Shown: positions 43,552 through 54,000 of the stretch, piece after piece | How positions within the stretch are numbered: position 1 is the stretch's first letter | Layout: each line of letters starts with the position of its first letter | NCBI RefSeq assembly: GCF_049274025.1 | Contig: NZ_JBASRV010000054.1 | DNA: 64,000 bases | From: Miniphocaeibacter sp012841535 | GTDB taxonomy: Bacteria > Bacillota > Clostridia > Tissierellales > Peptoniphilaceae | Direction: 5' to 3' (one strand) | Made by a program: the position numbers and the translations under genes | The notes under the pieces: generated by a model | Databases searched by the model: none | The model's input: only the letters and a program-made list of their open reading frames with translations | Told to the model about the DNA's origin: nothing

Positions 43552-44547
43552 ATGAAGAAAAAAGTAAGTTTATTTTTAGTGGTTTTGTTAACCTTTTCAT
43601 TGTTAGTTGGATGTAACAATAAGGATACATCATCTACAGGAGAGGCAAAAGGTGGAGATAAGGCAGAGTATAAAGTAGCAATGGTAGCAAATGCACCAAT
43701 AGCTGATGGTGGTTGGAATACTAGTGCGTATGAAGCAATGCAGGAAGCAGCTAAGGAAATGGGATTTGAAACTACATATTCGGAAAACGTTGCACAAACT
43801 GATTATGTTTCTACATTTAGAGAATATGCTATAGCTGGTTATGATTTAATTTTTGCACCAGGAAATGAATTTACTGATGCAGTAAAAGAAGTGGCAAAAG
43901 ATTTTCCAGATGTTAATTTTGCAATATTAAACGGTGATGAATATTCTGAAAATATTGCATCATTATTACCAAATAATAAACAAATAGGATTTATAGCAGG
44001 CGCATTAGCTGCAATGAAAACAGAAACAAATTCTGTTGCATTTGTTGGTGGTATGGAAATAACGCCGACAGTTACAATGTTAGAATATTTTGAAAAAGGT
44101 GCTAAAGAAATTAAGCCTGATGTAAAAGTATCTTCTGCTTATGCCGGATCTTTTGATGATACTGCAAAAGGAAAAGAAATAGCAATATCTTTGATTTCTA
44201 CTAACGATGCAGATGTTTTTTATGGTCATGCTAGTGCAATAGATAAGGGTGTTAGAGAAGGATTAGAAACAGAAAGCAACAGATGGAGCATAGCACAACC
44301 TAGTGACTTTTTAGATGATGATCCGGAAATAATTTTAACAAGTATAGTTACTAGTAATACACAATTACTTAAATTAGCGATGGAAGATGTTAAAAATGAT
44401 ACATATGGTGGGAAAATTATTGAAGGAACTTTAGATAATGATGTAGTTACTATAGGTAGATTTGGTAAAAGTTTAGATGAAAATATACAAAAAGAATTTA
44501 CTGAATTTGTTGAAAAGGTAAAAAGTGGAGAAATAACTGTAGAATAA
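43552..44547 (+). CDS. BMP-family nucleoside-binding lipoprotein
   Basis: 331 residues. Signal peptide ending LLVGC (Cys about 21). Domain: YKVAMVANAPIADGGWNTSAYEAM (BMP N-lobe, ligand-entry region), GYDLIFAPGNEFTDAV, GFIAGALAAMKTETNSVAFVGGM and YAGSFDDTAKGKEIA. BmpA-type proteins bind nucleosides and deliver them to NupPQ-like permeases. Its own promoter is divergent from the permease promoter. AGGTG is spaced before the ATG. The ATPase gene follows 14 bp later. Confidence 0.94.
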   Translation: MKKKVSLFLVVLLTFSLLVGCNNKDTSSTGEAKGGDKAEYKVAMVANAPIADGGWNTSAYEAMQEAAKEMGFETTYSENVAQTDYVSTFREYAIAGYDLIFAPGNEFTDAVKEVAKDFPDVNFAILNGDEYSENIASLLPNNKQIGFIAGALAAMKTETNSVAFVGGMEITPTVTMLEYFEKGAKEIKPDVKVSSAYAGSFDDTAKGKEIAISLISTNDADVFYGHASAIDKGVREGLETESNRWSIAQPSDFLDDDPEIILTSIVTSNTQLLKLAMEDVKNDTYGGKIIEGTLDNDVVTIGRFGKSLDENIQKEFTEFVEKVKSGEITVE

Positions 44548-44561
44548 ATAAGGTGATAAAA

Positions 44562-46094
44562 ATGACCCATGTTCTGGAAATGAAAAATATTACAAAGGAA
44601 TTTGGCAACTTTAAAGCAAATAACAAAGTTAATATTTATTTAGACAAAGGTGAAGTTTTAACTTTGCTTGGTGAAAATGGAGCTGGAAAAAGTACATTGA
44701 TGAATGTACTTTGTGGGCTTTATCTTCCAACAGAAGGAGAAATTTATATTAATGGCAAAAAAGTCAATATAGATACTCCATCAAAAGCAGTTGAATTAGG
44801 TATAGGTATGGTACATCAACATTTTATGTTAATTGAAGATATGACAGTATTTGAAAATATTATTTTAGGAAATACTGGAAAAACACGTGCTAATAAATTA
44901 TTTATTGACAAAAAACATGAAAAACAAGAAATTCAGAAGTTAACAAGCAAGTACGGCTTATCTGTGGATTTAGATAAGAAAATTAGCACCATATCTATAG
45001 GTGAACAACAAAGAGTTGAGATTTTGAAAGCTCTATATAGAGGAGCAGAAGTTCTAATACTAGATGAACCTACAGCTGTTTTAACAGATGAAGAAGTTGA
45101 GGGATTATTTTCAATAATAGATAAACTGAAAGCTGAAGGAAAGTCTATAATATTTATTTCTCATAAAATGAGAGAAGTTATGCGAGTAAGTACTAGAGTT
45201 ACAATATTAAGATCTGGGGAGTCAGTAGCAACTTTTAATATTGGAGATGTTACATCAGAAGAATTAGCAAATATTATGGTAGGAAGAGAGATAAAAGAAA
45301 GCAAGTTTGAAAAAGTAAACCCTGATACTGAAGATCTAGTTGTTTTGAAAAATATAAACTATAATAGTAAATCAAAACATTCAGGACTAAGGAATATAAG
45401 TTTTTCAATTAAAAAAGGTGAAATTTTAGGTGTAGCAGGAGTAGATGGAAATGGGCAGTCTCAATTAGCTTCTATTTTATCGGGAATAATTAAACCTGAG
45501 TCAGGTGAGTATATCTTAAATGGAGAAAAAATTAATAAATTTACACCTGATTGTTTGATTAATAGAAATGTAAGTCATATACCTGAAGACAGAAATAAAA
45601 TGGGGTTAGTTGGGGAAATGTCAGTAGCTGAAAATATTGTTTTAAAAAACACCTGAGCTCCGGAATTCTCCGATGGACACGGAAAAAGATTAAAACATAA
45701 GTGTATAAATGATTACTGTAATACTATGCAGGAGAAATATGACATTAGATGTAGAGGCTCAGAAGATTTAGCTAAGAATTTATCTGGTGGAAATCAACAA
45801 AAGATTATTTTAGCTAGAGAGTTAGAATCGGAGCCAGATTTTCTAATAGCAGTTCATCCAACGAGAGGTTTGGATATAGGCGCTACTCAATTTGTTCATG
45901 AAAATATGATTAAAGCTAGGGATAGAGGATGTTCAATTCTTATGATATCTGCAGATTTAGATGAGGTATTAAAAATATCAGATAGGATTATAGTTATGTT
46001 TGAGGGAGAAATAATGGGAGAATTTTCAGGCAAATCTCCGGATATTGATAGTATTTCCAGTGCTATGGCAGGTAAAGTTATTGTTTCAGCCTAG
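44562..46094 (+). pseudogene. Nucleoside transporter ATPase (two-domain) interrupted by an in-frame TGA
   Basis: A tandem-NBD ATPase of about 510 codons, the normal family size (YufO/NupO-like). NBD1: Walker A LGENGAGKST, signature STISIGEQQRVE, Walker B LILDEPTAVL. The second NBD starts GVAGVDGNGQS with ISHIPEDRNKMGL. The frame then meets TGA at 45654-45656. The same frame continues without a shift as APEFSDGHGK...NDYCNTMQEKYDIRC into the NBD2 signature NLSGGNQQKIILARELE and PTRGLDIGA, ending at 46094. No ribosome binding site precedes the next ATG (45726), so the rest is not a separate gene. AAGGTGAT supports the ATG at 44562. Confidence 0.85.
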
Positions 46095-46169
46095 CTAAAA
46101 TATTAAATGCCTATTCACAAAATAATTATATTAGTATATAATAATTCCTTGTATAGAAAAGGAGTTATT

Positions 46170-46457
46170 ATGTGTAAAAATTTTAGTGTTAAAATACTGT
46201 TAAAAGATTCATTAGATTCTATAGAAATATTTGAAGAAGCTGTAATTATAGTAAAGTTAAATAGGATAGATGAAATCAAAGAAAAAGTTGAATTATATAT
46301 TGAATCCTTAAATAATGAGAGTGAAGATGGAAAGGTATTTGAACTTGTCTCAATTATAGATTACTATGAGTTACATAATAATATTTCTATTGATACTGAT
46401 TTTCTAGATGTATACAGTCGTTATTTGAACCAAGAGGAAATAAAAGCATATATGTAG
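46170..46457 (+). CDS. Small protein, possibly DUF4288-like
   Basis: 95 residues, no signal or membrane segment. Pattern MCKNFSVKILLKDSLDSIEIFEEAVIIVKLNRIDEIKEKVELYI is compatible with DUF4288-type proteins, but I cannot verify it. AAAGGAG lies 6 nt before the ATG at 46170; a longer in-frame version from 46107 lacks a site. It is 75 bp after the transporter ATPase, on the same strand, and ends at its own terminator. Confidence 0.6.
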   Translation: MCKNFSVKILLKDSLDSIEIFEEAVIIVKLNRIDEIKEKVELYIESLNNESEDGKVFELVSIIDYYELHNNISIDTDFLDVYSRYLNQEEIKAYM

Positions 46458-46458
46458 T

Positions 46459-46483
46459 AAAAGCTCACATTTAGTGAGCTTTT
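46459..46483. terminator. Bidirectional terminator at the end of the nucleoside locus
   Basis: AAAAGCTCAC (46459-46468), ATTTA loop, GTGAGCTTTT (46474-46483). It also ends the converging threonine aldolase gene. Confidence 0.85.
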
Positions 46484-47510
46484 ATAATTTCTCTATTAAT
46501 TTGTCAATATATTCTTCTTTTGTATTCCAGCCAGTTGCAATTCTTATAACTTTTTGATTTTCGTCATATTGTGACATTATTTCAAAAGTGAAATCCTTAG
46601 ATAATTCATCTAATTTTTCTTGACTTATAACTACAAATGTAAGATTTGTAGGAGAATTTATCGTTAATTTGTATCCCTTTTCAACTAGGGCCTTTCGTAA
46701 TTTTGTTGATAGATAGTTAGCGTGTTTAGCCAGTTTAAAATAGAGATTATCTTTAAATAATTCGGAAAATTGAATTCCTAAAAATCTTCCCTTAGCCAGT
46801 AAGGCTCCTCGAAGCTTTAAATTGTATTGAAAATCAACTCTAAGCTTAGGGTTAATTACAACTAATGCTTCTCCATACATGGCACCTAGTTTTGTTCCGC
46901 CTATATAGAACATATCACAATGACTTGCAATAAATTCTAAATCCAAATCATTATTTTCGGCAGAAAGGGCGTAACCTAATCTAGCACCGTCAATATATAA
47001 AAATAAATTTAACTCTTGGCAAACATTATATAATTCTTCTAGTTCTTTTCTTGTATAAATCGTTCCAAATTCTGTTGAGTTTGAAATATATACCATTTTA
47101 GGTTGTACATCATGAATTTTTGACATTCCTTGAATATGATGTGCTTTAATCATAGCCTTAATATCGGAAGGTACAAGTTTACCGTCATGATTAGGAAGAG
47201 TTAAAATCTTGTAACCACTGTTTTCAACTGCCCCACATTCGTGGGTGTTAATATGGCCTGTATCAGCTGATATTACAGCCTGGTAATGCATTAAGACTGC
47301 TGATATTGCTATTACATTTGTTTGTGTACCACCTGAAATAAAATATATATCTATGTCTTGGTTATTACATAAATCCTTTATTTGTTTTTTAGCCATATCT
47401 GAAAATGAGTCAAATCCATAAACTCCTGTTTGATAATCGTTAGTCTCAACTAGTTTTTCTAGAATATTAGGATGAACACCATCAGAATAATCACAATTCA
47501 AATATATCAT
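46482..47510 (-). CDS. Low-specificity threonine aldolase (PLP)
   Basis: 342 residues of the beta-eliminating lyase / aldolase class. PLP lysine in FYIGGTKLGAMYGEALVV near 205; substrate/PLP contacts FISGGTQTNVIAISAVL, ADTGHINTHECGAVE and YIDGARLGYAL are family-typical. It cleaves threonine/allo-threonine to glycine and acetaldehyde. AAATGAT... the ribosome binding site is weak (TTATTGGAA-type absent), so coupling to murC is possible: murC ends 6 bp upstream on the same strand. Confidence 0.9.
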   Translation of the reverse strand: MIYLNCDYSDGVHPNILEKLVETNDYQTGVYGFDSFSDMAKKQIKDLCNNQDIDIYFISGGTQTNVIAISAVLMHYQAVISADTGHINTHECGAVENSGYKILTLPNHDGKLVPSDIKAMIKAHHIQGMSKIHDVQPKMVYISNSTEFGTIYTRKELEELYNVCQELNLFLYIDGARLGYALSAENNDLDLEFIASHCDMFYIGGTKLGAMYGEALVVINPKLRVDFQYNLKLRGALLAKGRFLGIQFSELFKDNLYFKLAKHANYLSTKLRKALVEKGYKLTINSPTNLTFVVISQEKLDELSKDFTFEIMSQYDENQKVIRIATGWNTKEEYIDKLIEKL

Positions 47511-47516
47511 TATTTA

Positions 47517-48905
47517 TCACTCCACTATCATTTTAGCTAGAACATCAGGGTTACCACATCCAGTTGTTATTACGACATCCTGGTCATTAACTTCTTTTTG
47601 TATATGGTCTTTTGCTTCTTCAAAAGTTTTTAAATAAATTGCATTAACTCCATTTTCCCTAAGTTTTTCTACAAGATCAACGGAGTGAATAGTAGGGTCG
47701 AACTTTTCTCTAGCAGCATATATTTCTGTAACAATTACCTCGTCACAGTCATAAAAGGAATTTGCAAAATCATTTAACAAATGTTTTGTTCTACTATAGG
47801 TATGTGGTTGAAAAACACATAGAAGTTTTTTCTTTTTATGTTCAGCCAGTGCTGACATTGTTGCTTTTATTTCTACAGGATGATGACCGTAGTCAGTCAT
47901 AATTACTGCATCATTATATTTTCCAATAACCTCCATACGCCTATGAAGATTTTTGTATTCATACATGCTATTTTTTATTGTTTCCAAGTCAATTCCAGAT
48001 TCAAAGGAAGCAATAATAGCTGCTGCAGAATTATAGATATTATAACGTCCAATTATATTTAGTGAAAAATGTTGAGTTCCAAAACCTTCTTTTTTACTAA
48101 TTATATCAAAACTTGGATGACCTATTTCATCAAAGGAAATATTTTTTATATTATAAACAGCTTCTTCGTTTTCTATACCAAAGCTTAAAACTTCACCTTT
48201 TATATGATCTAAAAGGGGTAGACAATTCTTATCATCTATATTTATAACAGCCTTGGAATTTTCATCTAAATTTTTCATGTAACCTATAAAGGTACTAACA
48301 ATATGATTTATATCCTTATAAAAATCTAAGTGGTCCTCGTCTATATTAAGAATTATTGCCATTGATGGATAATAATTTAAGATATTGGCCTTAAATTCAC
48401 AGGCCTCAGTTAAAAGATAATCACTTTTTCCACAATGAACATTTCCATCGATTTCGTCTAATTTTCCGCCTAAAAGAATATTAGGATCTACTTCGGAATT
48501 TATAAGAATTTTTGAAATCATACTTGTTGTTGTAGATTTTCCATGGGAGCCTGATACACCTATTGAGTATTTGTAATTTCTCATAAGTGCCCCTAGGAAC
48601 ACTCCTCTAGATACACATGGAACTCCTGTGTTTTTTGCAGCAATTAATTCTTCATTGTCTGGAAGAATAGCATCAGTATATATAATTAAGTCCGGGTTGT
48701 TAATATTTTCTTTTTTTTGTCCTATTATGACTTTTATTCCTAATCCTCTTAAATGTTCTAATGTATCTGAATCATCTCTATCGGAACCGGATACTTCAAA
48801 GTCGTGGAATTTAAGTAGTTCGGCAATTCCACTCATACTTACTCCACCTATTCCAATAAAGTGAACTTTTTTTATATTTTTATCGTATAAATTAAAATTA
48901 AACAT
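47517..48905 (-). CDS. murC: UDP-N-acetylmuramate-L-alanine ligase
   Basis: 462 residues. Adds L-Ala to UDP-MurNAc in peptidoglycan synthesis, in the cytosol. N-terminal domain KVHFIGIGGVSMSGIAELL (Rossmann loop), central ATP motif GVSGSHGKSTTTSMIS near 115, ILNIDEDHLDFY and the C-terminal YGHHPVEIKATMSAL and QPHTYSRTK are all present. The ATG at 48905 has AGGAGGC upstream. A longer in-frame ATG at 48941 has no site. It is probably transcribed with the threonine aldolase gene. Confidence 0.97.
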   Translation of the reverse strand: MFNFNLYDKNIKKVHFIGIGGVSMSGIAELLKFHDFEVSGSDRDDSDTLEHLRGLGIKVIIGQKKENINNPDLIIYTDAILPDNEELIAAKNTGVPCVSRGVFLGALMRNYKYSIGVSGSHGKSTTTSMISKILINSEVDPNILLGGKLDEIDGNVHCGKSDYLLTEACEFKANILNYYPSMAIILNIDEDHLDFYKDINHIVSTFIGYMKNLDENSKAVINIDDKNCLPLLDHIKGEVLSFGIENEEAVYNIKNISFDEIGHPSFDIISKKEGFGTQHFSLNIIGRYNIYNSAAAIIASFESGIDLETIKNSMYEYKNLHRRMEVIGKYNDAVIMTDYGHHPVEIKATMSALAEHKKKKLLCVFQPHTYSRTKHLLNDFANSFYDCDEVIVTEIYAAREKFDPTIHSVDLVEKLRENGVNAIYLKTFEEAKDHIQKEVNDQDVVITTGCGNPDVLAKMIVE

Positions 48906-49045
48906 AGAAAGCCTCCTAAACATAGTTATTATATCATGCAATGTTAATTACTACAAAACAACTAAGAAATGAAAAAAGATAGACTTTAAAACTGTTTTTA
49001 ATATAATATAGAAGTAGTATAATTCTTACTAATATGGAGGAGAAA

Positions 49046-50434
49046 ATGAATATTTGTATAATTCTTGCAGCAGGTGAAGGAACTAGAATGAAATCGAAGA
49101 ATTCTAAAGTTCTACATAAATTATTAAATAAACCTATGATTGAATATGTACTTGATGCAAGTGATAGTGTTAATGTTGGTAAAAAAATTATTATTGCAGG
49201 TAAAAATAAAAATGATTTAAAAAATATTTTATCGGATAAAGATATTGTTATAAAGGAACAAAAAATTGGAAAGGAATATCCTTATGGAACAGGATATGCT
49301 GTTAGCCTTGCACTAGAAGAAATAGATGACAGGGATAATGTTCTTATTTTAACGGGAGATACTCCCCTAATAAAAGGACAAACCCTAAAGGATTTTATGG
49401 ATTTTCATATTAAAAACAATAACGTTGCTACGGTTTTAACAGCAAACATTGAAGATCCAACAGGATATGGTAGAATTATCAAGGACAATGAAGGCAATTT
49501 AATAAAAATCGTCGAGCATAAGGATTGTACTAAAGAAGAGCTTAAAATAAAAGAATTTAATTCGGGTTTTATTGTAATTAATGGCAAAGCTTTAAAAGAC
49601 AGCATCGGTAAATTAGATCAAGATAATATTCAAGGGGAAATGTATTTAACGGATATTTTTGAAATTATAAGAGAAAGAGGAGATAAGATTTCAACTTTTC
49701 TTATAGATGATGTAGAGGAAGTTTATGGAATTAATTCAAAATTACAACTTTCAATTGCACAGGAAGTATTAAGAAAGAGAATAAATTCCTACCATATGCT
49801 AAATGGAGTTATTATGGAAAACCCTGGCAATATTTTTATTGAGGATTCTGTAATAATTGGTAAGGACTCTGAAATTAGATCTGGTGTTAGAATTACCGGC
49901 AATACTATAATTGGAGAAGATTGCTTAATTCATGGGGACACTGTAATCGATAATTCTAAAATAGGAAATAATGTTACAATAAAATCATCTACTATTGAAA
50001 ATAGTGAAATAGGTGATGGTACAGATGTTGGGCCTTATGCACATTTAAGACCAAATTCTAAATTAGGTAAAAATATCCACATAGGAAATTTTGTTGAAGT
50101 AAAAAATTCCAATATAGATAATGGAACTAAGGCTGGACATTTAGCTTATATAGGCGATGGAGATATAGGAAAGGATGTAAATATTGCCTGTGGAGTTATA
50201 TTTGCAAACTATGATGGAAAACTTAAACATAGAACAACAATAGGGGATAATGCTTTTATTGGAAGTAATGTAAACTTAGTAGCCCCTATAAGTGTTGGAA
50301 ATAAAGGATATATAGCAGCTGGCTCTACAATTACAAAGGATGTAGGAGAAGGAGAACTTTCTGTTGAAAGAGCAGAGCAAAGAAATATATCTGGATGGGT
50401 GAAAAGAAAAGAAGAAAGGGATAGTAGGAAGTAG
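49046..50434 (+). CDS. glmU: Bifunctional GlcNAc-1-P uridyltransferase / GlcN-1-P acetyltransferase
   Basis: 462 residues. Makes UDP-GlcNAc for the envelope. N-terminal pyrophosphorylase: LAAGEGTRMKSKNSKVLHKL and GTGYAVSLAL, with LTGDTPL. The C-terminal left-handed beta helix carries hexapeptide repeats (IGEDCLIHGDTVIDNSKIG...), with GPYAHLRPNSKLG and the acetyltransferase His region in KAGHLAYIGD. Start at 49046: GGAGGAG directly upstream. It leads the glmU-pth operon. Confidence 0.97.
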   Translation: MNICIILAAGEGTRMKSKNSKVLHKLLNKPMIEYVLDASDSVNVGKKIIIAGKNKNDLKNILSDKDIVIKEQKIGKEYPYGTGYAVSLALEEIDDRDNVLILTGDTPLIKGQTLKDFMDFHIKNNNVATVLTANIEDPTGYGRIIKDNEGNLIKIVEHKDCTKEELKIKEFNSGFIVINGKALKDSIGKLDQDNIQGEMYLTDIFEIIRERGDKISTFLIDDVEEVYGINSKLQLSIAQEVLRKRINSYHMLNGVIMENPGNIFIEDSVIIGKDSEIRSGVRITGNTIIGEDCLIHGDTVIDNSKIGNNVTIKSSTIENSEIGDGTDVGPYAHLRPNSKLGKNIHIGNFVEVKNSNIDNGTKAGHLAYIGDGDIGKDVNIACGVIFANYDGKLKHRTTIGDNAFIGSNVNLVAPISVGNKGYIAAGSTITKDVGEGELSVERAEQRNISGWVKRKEERDSRK

Positions 50435-50439
50435 ATATT

Positions 50440-51021
50440 TTGAAATTAATAGTTGGATTAGGAAACCCTGGTAAAAAATATGAGGGAAATCGACATAATG
50501 TAGGCTTTATGGCTATTGATAAATTAGCAGAAGAAAATAACATTAGTATAAATAAAACAAAATTTCATTCACTTTATGGTGAGGGAAGAATTAATTCGGA
50601 AAAAGTAATTCTTATGAAGCCGGTAACCTATATGAATAATTCAGGAATTGCAGTTATGGAATGTTCTAATTATTATAATATTCCAGTAGATGATATTATT
50701 GTAATTTGTGATGATATAGACATACCTTTTGGAACAATAAGAATTAAGAAAAAAGGCTCAGCTGGTACCCATAATGGTTTAAAATCTATAATCTACCATT
50801 TAAAAAGCGACAATTTTCCAAGGGTGAAAATATCTGTCGGAGAAAAAATACCACAAATGAGTTTAGCGGATTTTGTTTTAAGTAATTTTACTAAAGATGA
50901 AATTATAGTTTTAGAGAAAGAAATAGATGATTCAGTAAAAGCTACTGAACTAATAATTGGAAGTAACATAGAAGAAGCAATGAATAGATTTAATGGCAAG
51001 AGTCATTTAGAATTAAATTAA
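50440..51021 (+). CDS. pth: Peptidyl-tRNA hydrolase
   Basis: 193 residues. Frees tRNA from peptidyl-tRNA. N-terminal MKLIVGLGNPGKKYEGNRHNVGF carries the GNPGxxYxxTRHNVG motif, with catalytic His in RHN. GDDIDIPFGTIRIKKKGSAGTHNGLKSI is the second signature. The start is TTG at 50440, supported by AGGAAG and alignment to the family. It is 5 bp downstream of glmU and followed by a terminator, then mfd. Confidence 0.96.
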   Translation: MKLIVGLGNPGKKYEGNRHNVGFMAIDKLAEENNISINKTKFHSLYGEGRINSEKVILMKPVTYMNNSGIAVMECSNYYNIPVDDIIVICDDIDIPFGTIRIKKKGSAGTHNGLKSIIYHLKSDNFPRVKISVGEKIPQMSLADFVLSNFTKDEIIVLEKEIDDSVKATELIIGSNIEEAMNRFNGKSHLELN

Positions 51022-51028
51022 TTCTTCT

Positions 51029-51053
51029 AGCCCAGAGAAATCTGGGCTTGTTT
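51029..51053 (+). terminator. Terminator after pth
   Basis: AGCCCAGA (51029-51036), GAAA loop, TCTGGGCT (51041-51048), then TGTTT. Strong GC stem in an AT-rich context. Confidence 0.85.
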
Positions 51054-51081
51054 AAGTTCCAATTAAGGAAGGAGGTGTAGA

Positions 51082-54000
51082 ATGAACTACGTAACAGACC
51101 CAATAAAAAACCTGCAAGGTTATAAGGATTTAAAAAAGGCAATAGATAATAATGTAAATTCAATTTACATGCATGGCTTAATAAAAGACAGTCTAGGACA
51201 TTTTTTATATTCTCTATACAATAATGAAAAAAGAAATATCTTAGTTATTACAGAGGATGATACAGCTGCAAGGAAATTATATGAAAATATACTAGCCTAT
51301 AATAAGGAAATAGTTGAGATATTTCCAAGTAGTGAAATAAATTATTATAATATTAGCAGTTTGGAAAAAAATAACGAAGATAGTCGTTTAAAGGTTATAA
51401 ATAGATTATTTAATAAGGAAAAATTTATAACTGTTGCTAGCTCTAATGCATTACAAAGAAGAATTACCAGTAAAACCAATTTTAAAAAATTAAGTTTGAA
51501 AATAAATATTGATGATTTAATAAATCTTGAAGAAATTACAGAGACATTAACATACTTACAATATGAGAGAGTAAGTATGATAGAGGGAAAGGGTCAATTT
51601 GCCATTAGAGGTGGTATTTTAGATGTTTATCCTATACAAATGGACAATCCTGTAAGAATAGAGTTATTTGATGATGAAATAGATTCTATGAGATTATTTG
51701 ACATAGCAACACAGCGCTCTATTGAAAATATTCAAGATTTTTCCATACCTCCTTCAAGGGAGTTAATATTAAATGATAAACAAAGAAAGAAAATTATTGA
51801 TGGTCTTTGTAAAGATTTAGATAAGGCAGAAGATAGGGTACTTTATGGAATAGATAAGGAAAATTTACTTAATAAATTTTCTGGCATATTGGAATATTTA
51901 GAAAATAATTTATTTATTTCCAATATGGATTTAGTTTCCCCTTATTTAGGAAAGGGAGACTTTAGTCTTTTAACAGATTATTTAGACAAGGATTCTATTG
52001 TTTTCATAGACGATATAGCCAAAATCTACGATAGAAACAGTGAAATATCAATGATGGCTGCAGAGGATTTGGCATATAAGGAAGAAAAGGGAGAGGCTTT
52101 TGAAAGACATGAAAAAATACTTTTACCCTTTAAAAGTATTTTAGAGAGGCTAGAGCCTTTTACAGTAATTAACTCCACTTCCTTAATGAAAAAAACAAGG
52201 CTATTAAATCCAAAAATAGAAATAAAAATAGAGTCAATGGAAGCTCCTAATTTCAATAGAAATTTAACTGTCCTAACGGAATATATAGAAAACAATATAT
52301 ATAATGGTTATAAAATAGTAGTATTTGCCGATTCAAAGGAAAAGGCAAAGTTTTTAAAGGACTTATTTGAATCAGAAGGAATAAATTCCGTTATTACAGA
52401 TGGCTTCGATTATGAAATAAAAACAGGACAAGTATTTATTTCTGGTAGTTCATTACCTTCTGGATTTGAATATAGAAATATTAAATATTTGTTTTTGACC
52501 CATAAAGAAATTTATGGAAAAGCCAAACAATTTACTAAAAAACGAGTTAAGAAAAAAACTGCAAAGGATATAATAAATTATTCCGATTTGGTAATTGATG
52601 ATTTTGTAGTTCATGAAAATCACGGAGTTGGTCAATATAAAGGAATTGAACAAATAGAAGTTCAAGGAATAAAAAAAGACTATATTATTATTCAGTATAG
52701 AGGCAATGACAAGCTATTTATACCTACAGATCAGATGAATTTGGTACAAAAATATATTGGTGGAGAAGCTGTTAAGCCTAAGCTTAACAAATTAAGTGGT
52801 ATTGAATGGCAAAAAGCTAAACAGAAAGCCAAAAAATCTGTAGAGGTTATAGCTGAGGACTTAATAGAACTTTATGCAGAAAGATCTAAAATAAAAGGAT
52901 TTAGTTTTTCAAAAGATACTGAATGGCAAAAAGAATTTGAAAGTTCTTTTATATACGAGGAAACCCCTAGTCAAATTAGAAGTATTGAGGAAATTAAAAA
53001 GGATATGGAGTCGGACAAACCAATGGACAGGCTTCTTTGTGGTGACGTTGGTTATGGTAAGACAGAAGTTGCTATTAGAGCAGCATTTAAAGCTATAATG
53101 GATGGAAAACAAGTAGCGGTTTTAGTTCCAACAACTATTTTAGCCCAACAACACTACAATACAATTTTAGACCGTTTTAAGGACTATCCTATGAAGGTAG
53201 AGATGCTTTCAAGGTTTAGAACAGCAAAGGAACAAAAACAAATCCTAAAGGATTTAAATAGAGGTTTAATAGATATTGTTGTAGGAACACATAAAATATT
53301 GTCAAAGGATTTGGTTTTTAAAGATTTAGGTTTGCTTATAATTGACGAGGAACAGCGTTTTGGAGTAAGGCATAAAGAAAAATTAAAGGACTTAAAGAAG
53401 AATATAGACGTTCTTACTTTATCAGCAACACCAATTCCAAGAACTCTACAAATGGGCTTAGTAGGAATTAGAGATATGTCTACCTTAGACGAACCTCCAG
53501 AAGAAAGATTTCCTATAAATACCTATGTAATAGAGTTTAATCCTCAAATTATAAAAGATGCTATAAATAGGGAAATGCTTCGAGGGGGGCAAATATATTT
53601 TGTATATAACAAAATACACGATATTGATGAAGTAAGGTTTAAACTTCTAGACTTAGTACCAGATGCAAAAATTGCAATTGCCCATGGAAGAATGTCTGAA
53701 AGGGAATTGGAAAATGTAATGTTGGACTTTGGCGATGGGGAATATGATATTTTACTTTGTACAACAATTATAGAAACAGGCCTTGATATTGCAAATGTAA
53801 ATACTATGATAGTTTATGATGCAGATAAAATGGGACTTTCTCAACTTTATCAGCTAAAGGGTAGAATAGGTAGGGGAGATAGAACCTCCTATGCATATTT
53901 TACTTATGAACAAAACAAATCCTTAACTGAAATTTCTGAGAAAAGACTTATGGCAATAAAAGATTTTACAGAATTTGGTTCAGGATATAAAATAGCAATG

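Noticed and set aside
45657..45700. Selenocysteine recoding of the TGA in the nucleoside-transporter ATPase
   Set aside because: No bacterial SECIS-like stem-loop of suitable size and distance follows the TGA; the only short stem (CGGA/TCCG) is too small and too near. ABC ATPases are not known selenoproteins.
45726..46094. Separate short ATPase gene starting at 45726
   Set aside because: No ribosome binding site is upstream of that ATG, and it lies in the same frame as the preceding ORF with continuous family homology between them, so it is the 3' part of one gene.
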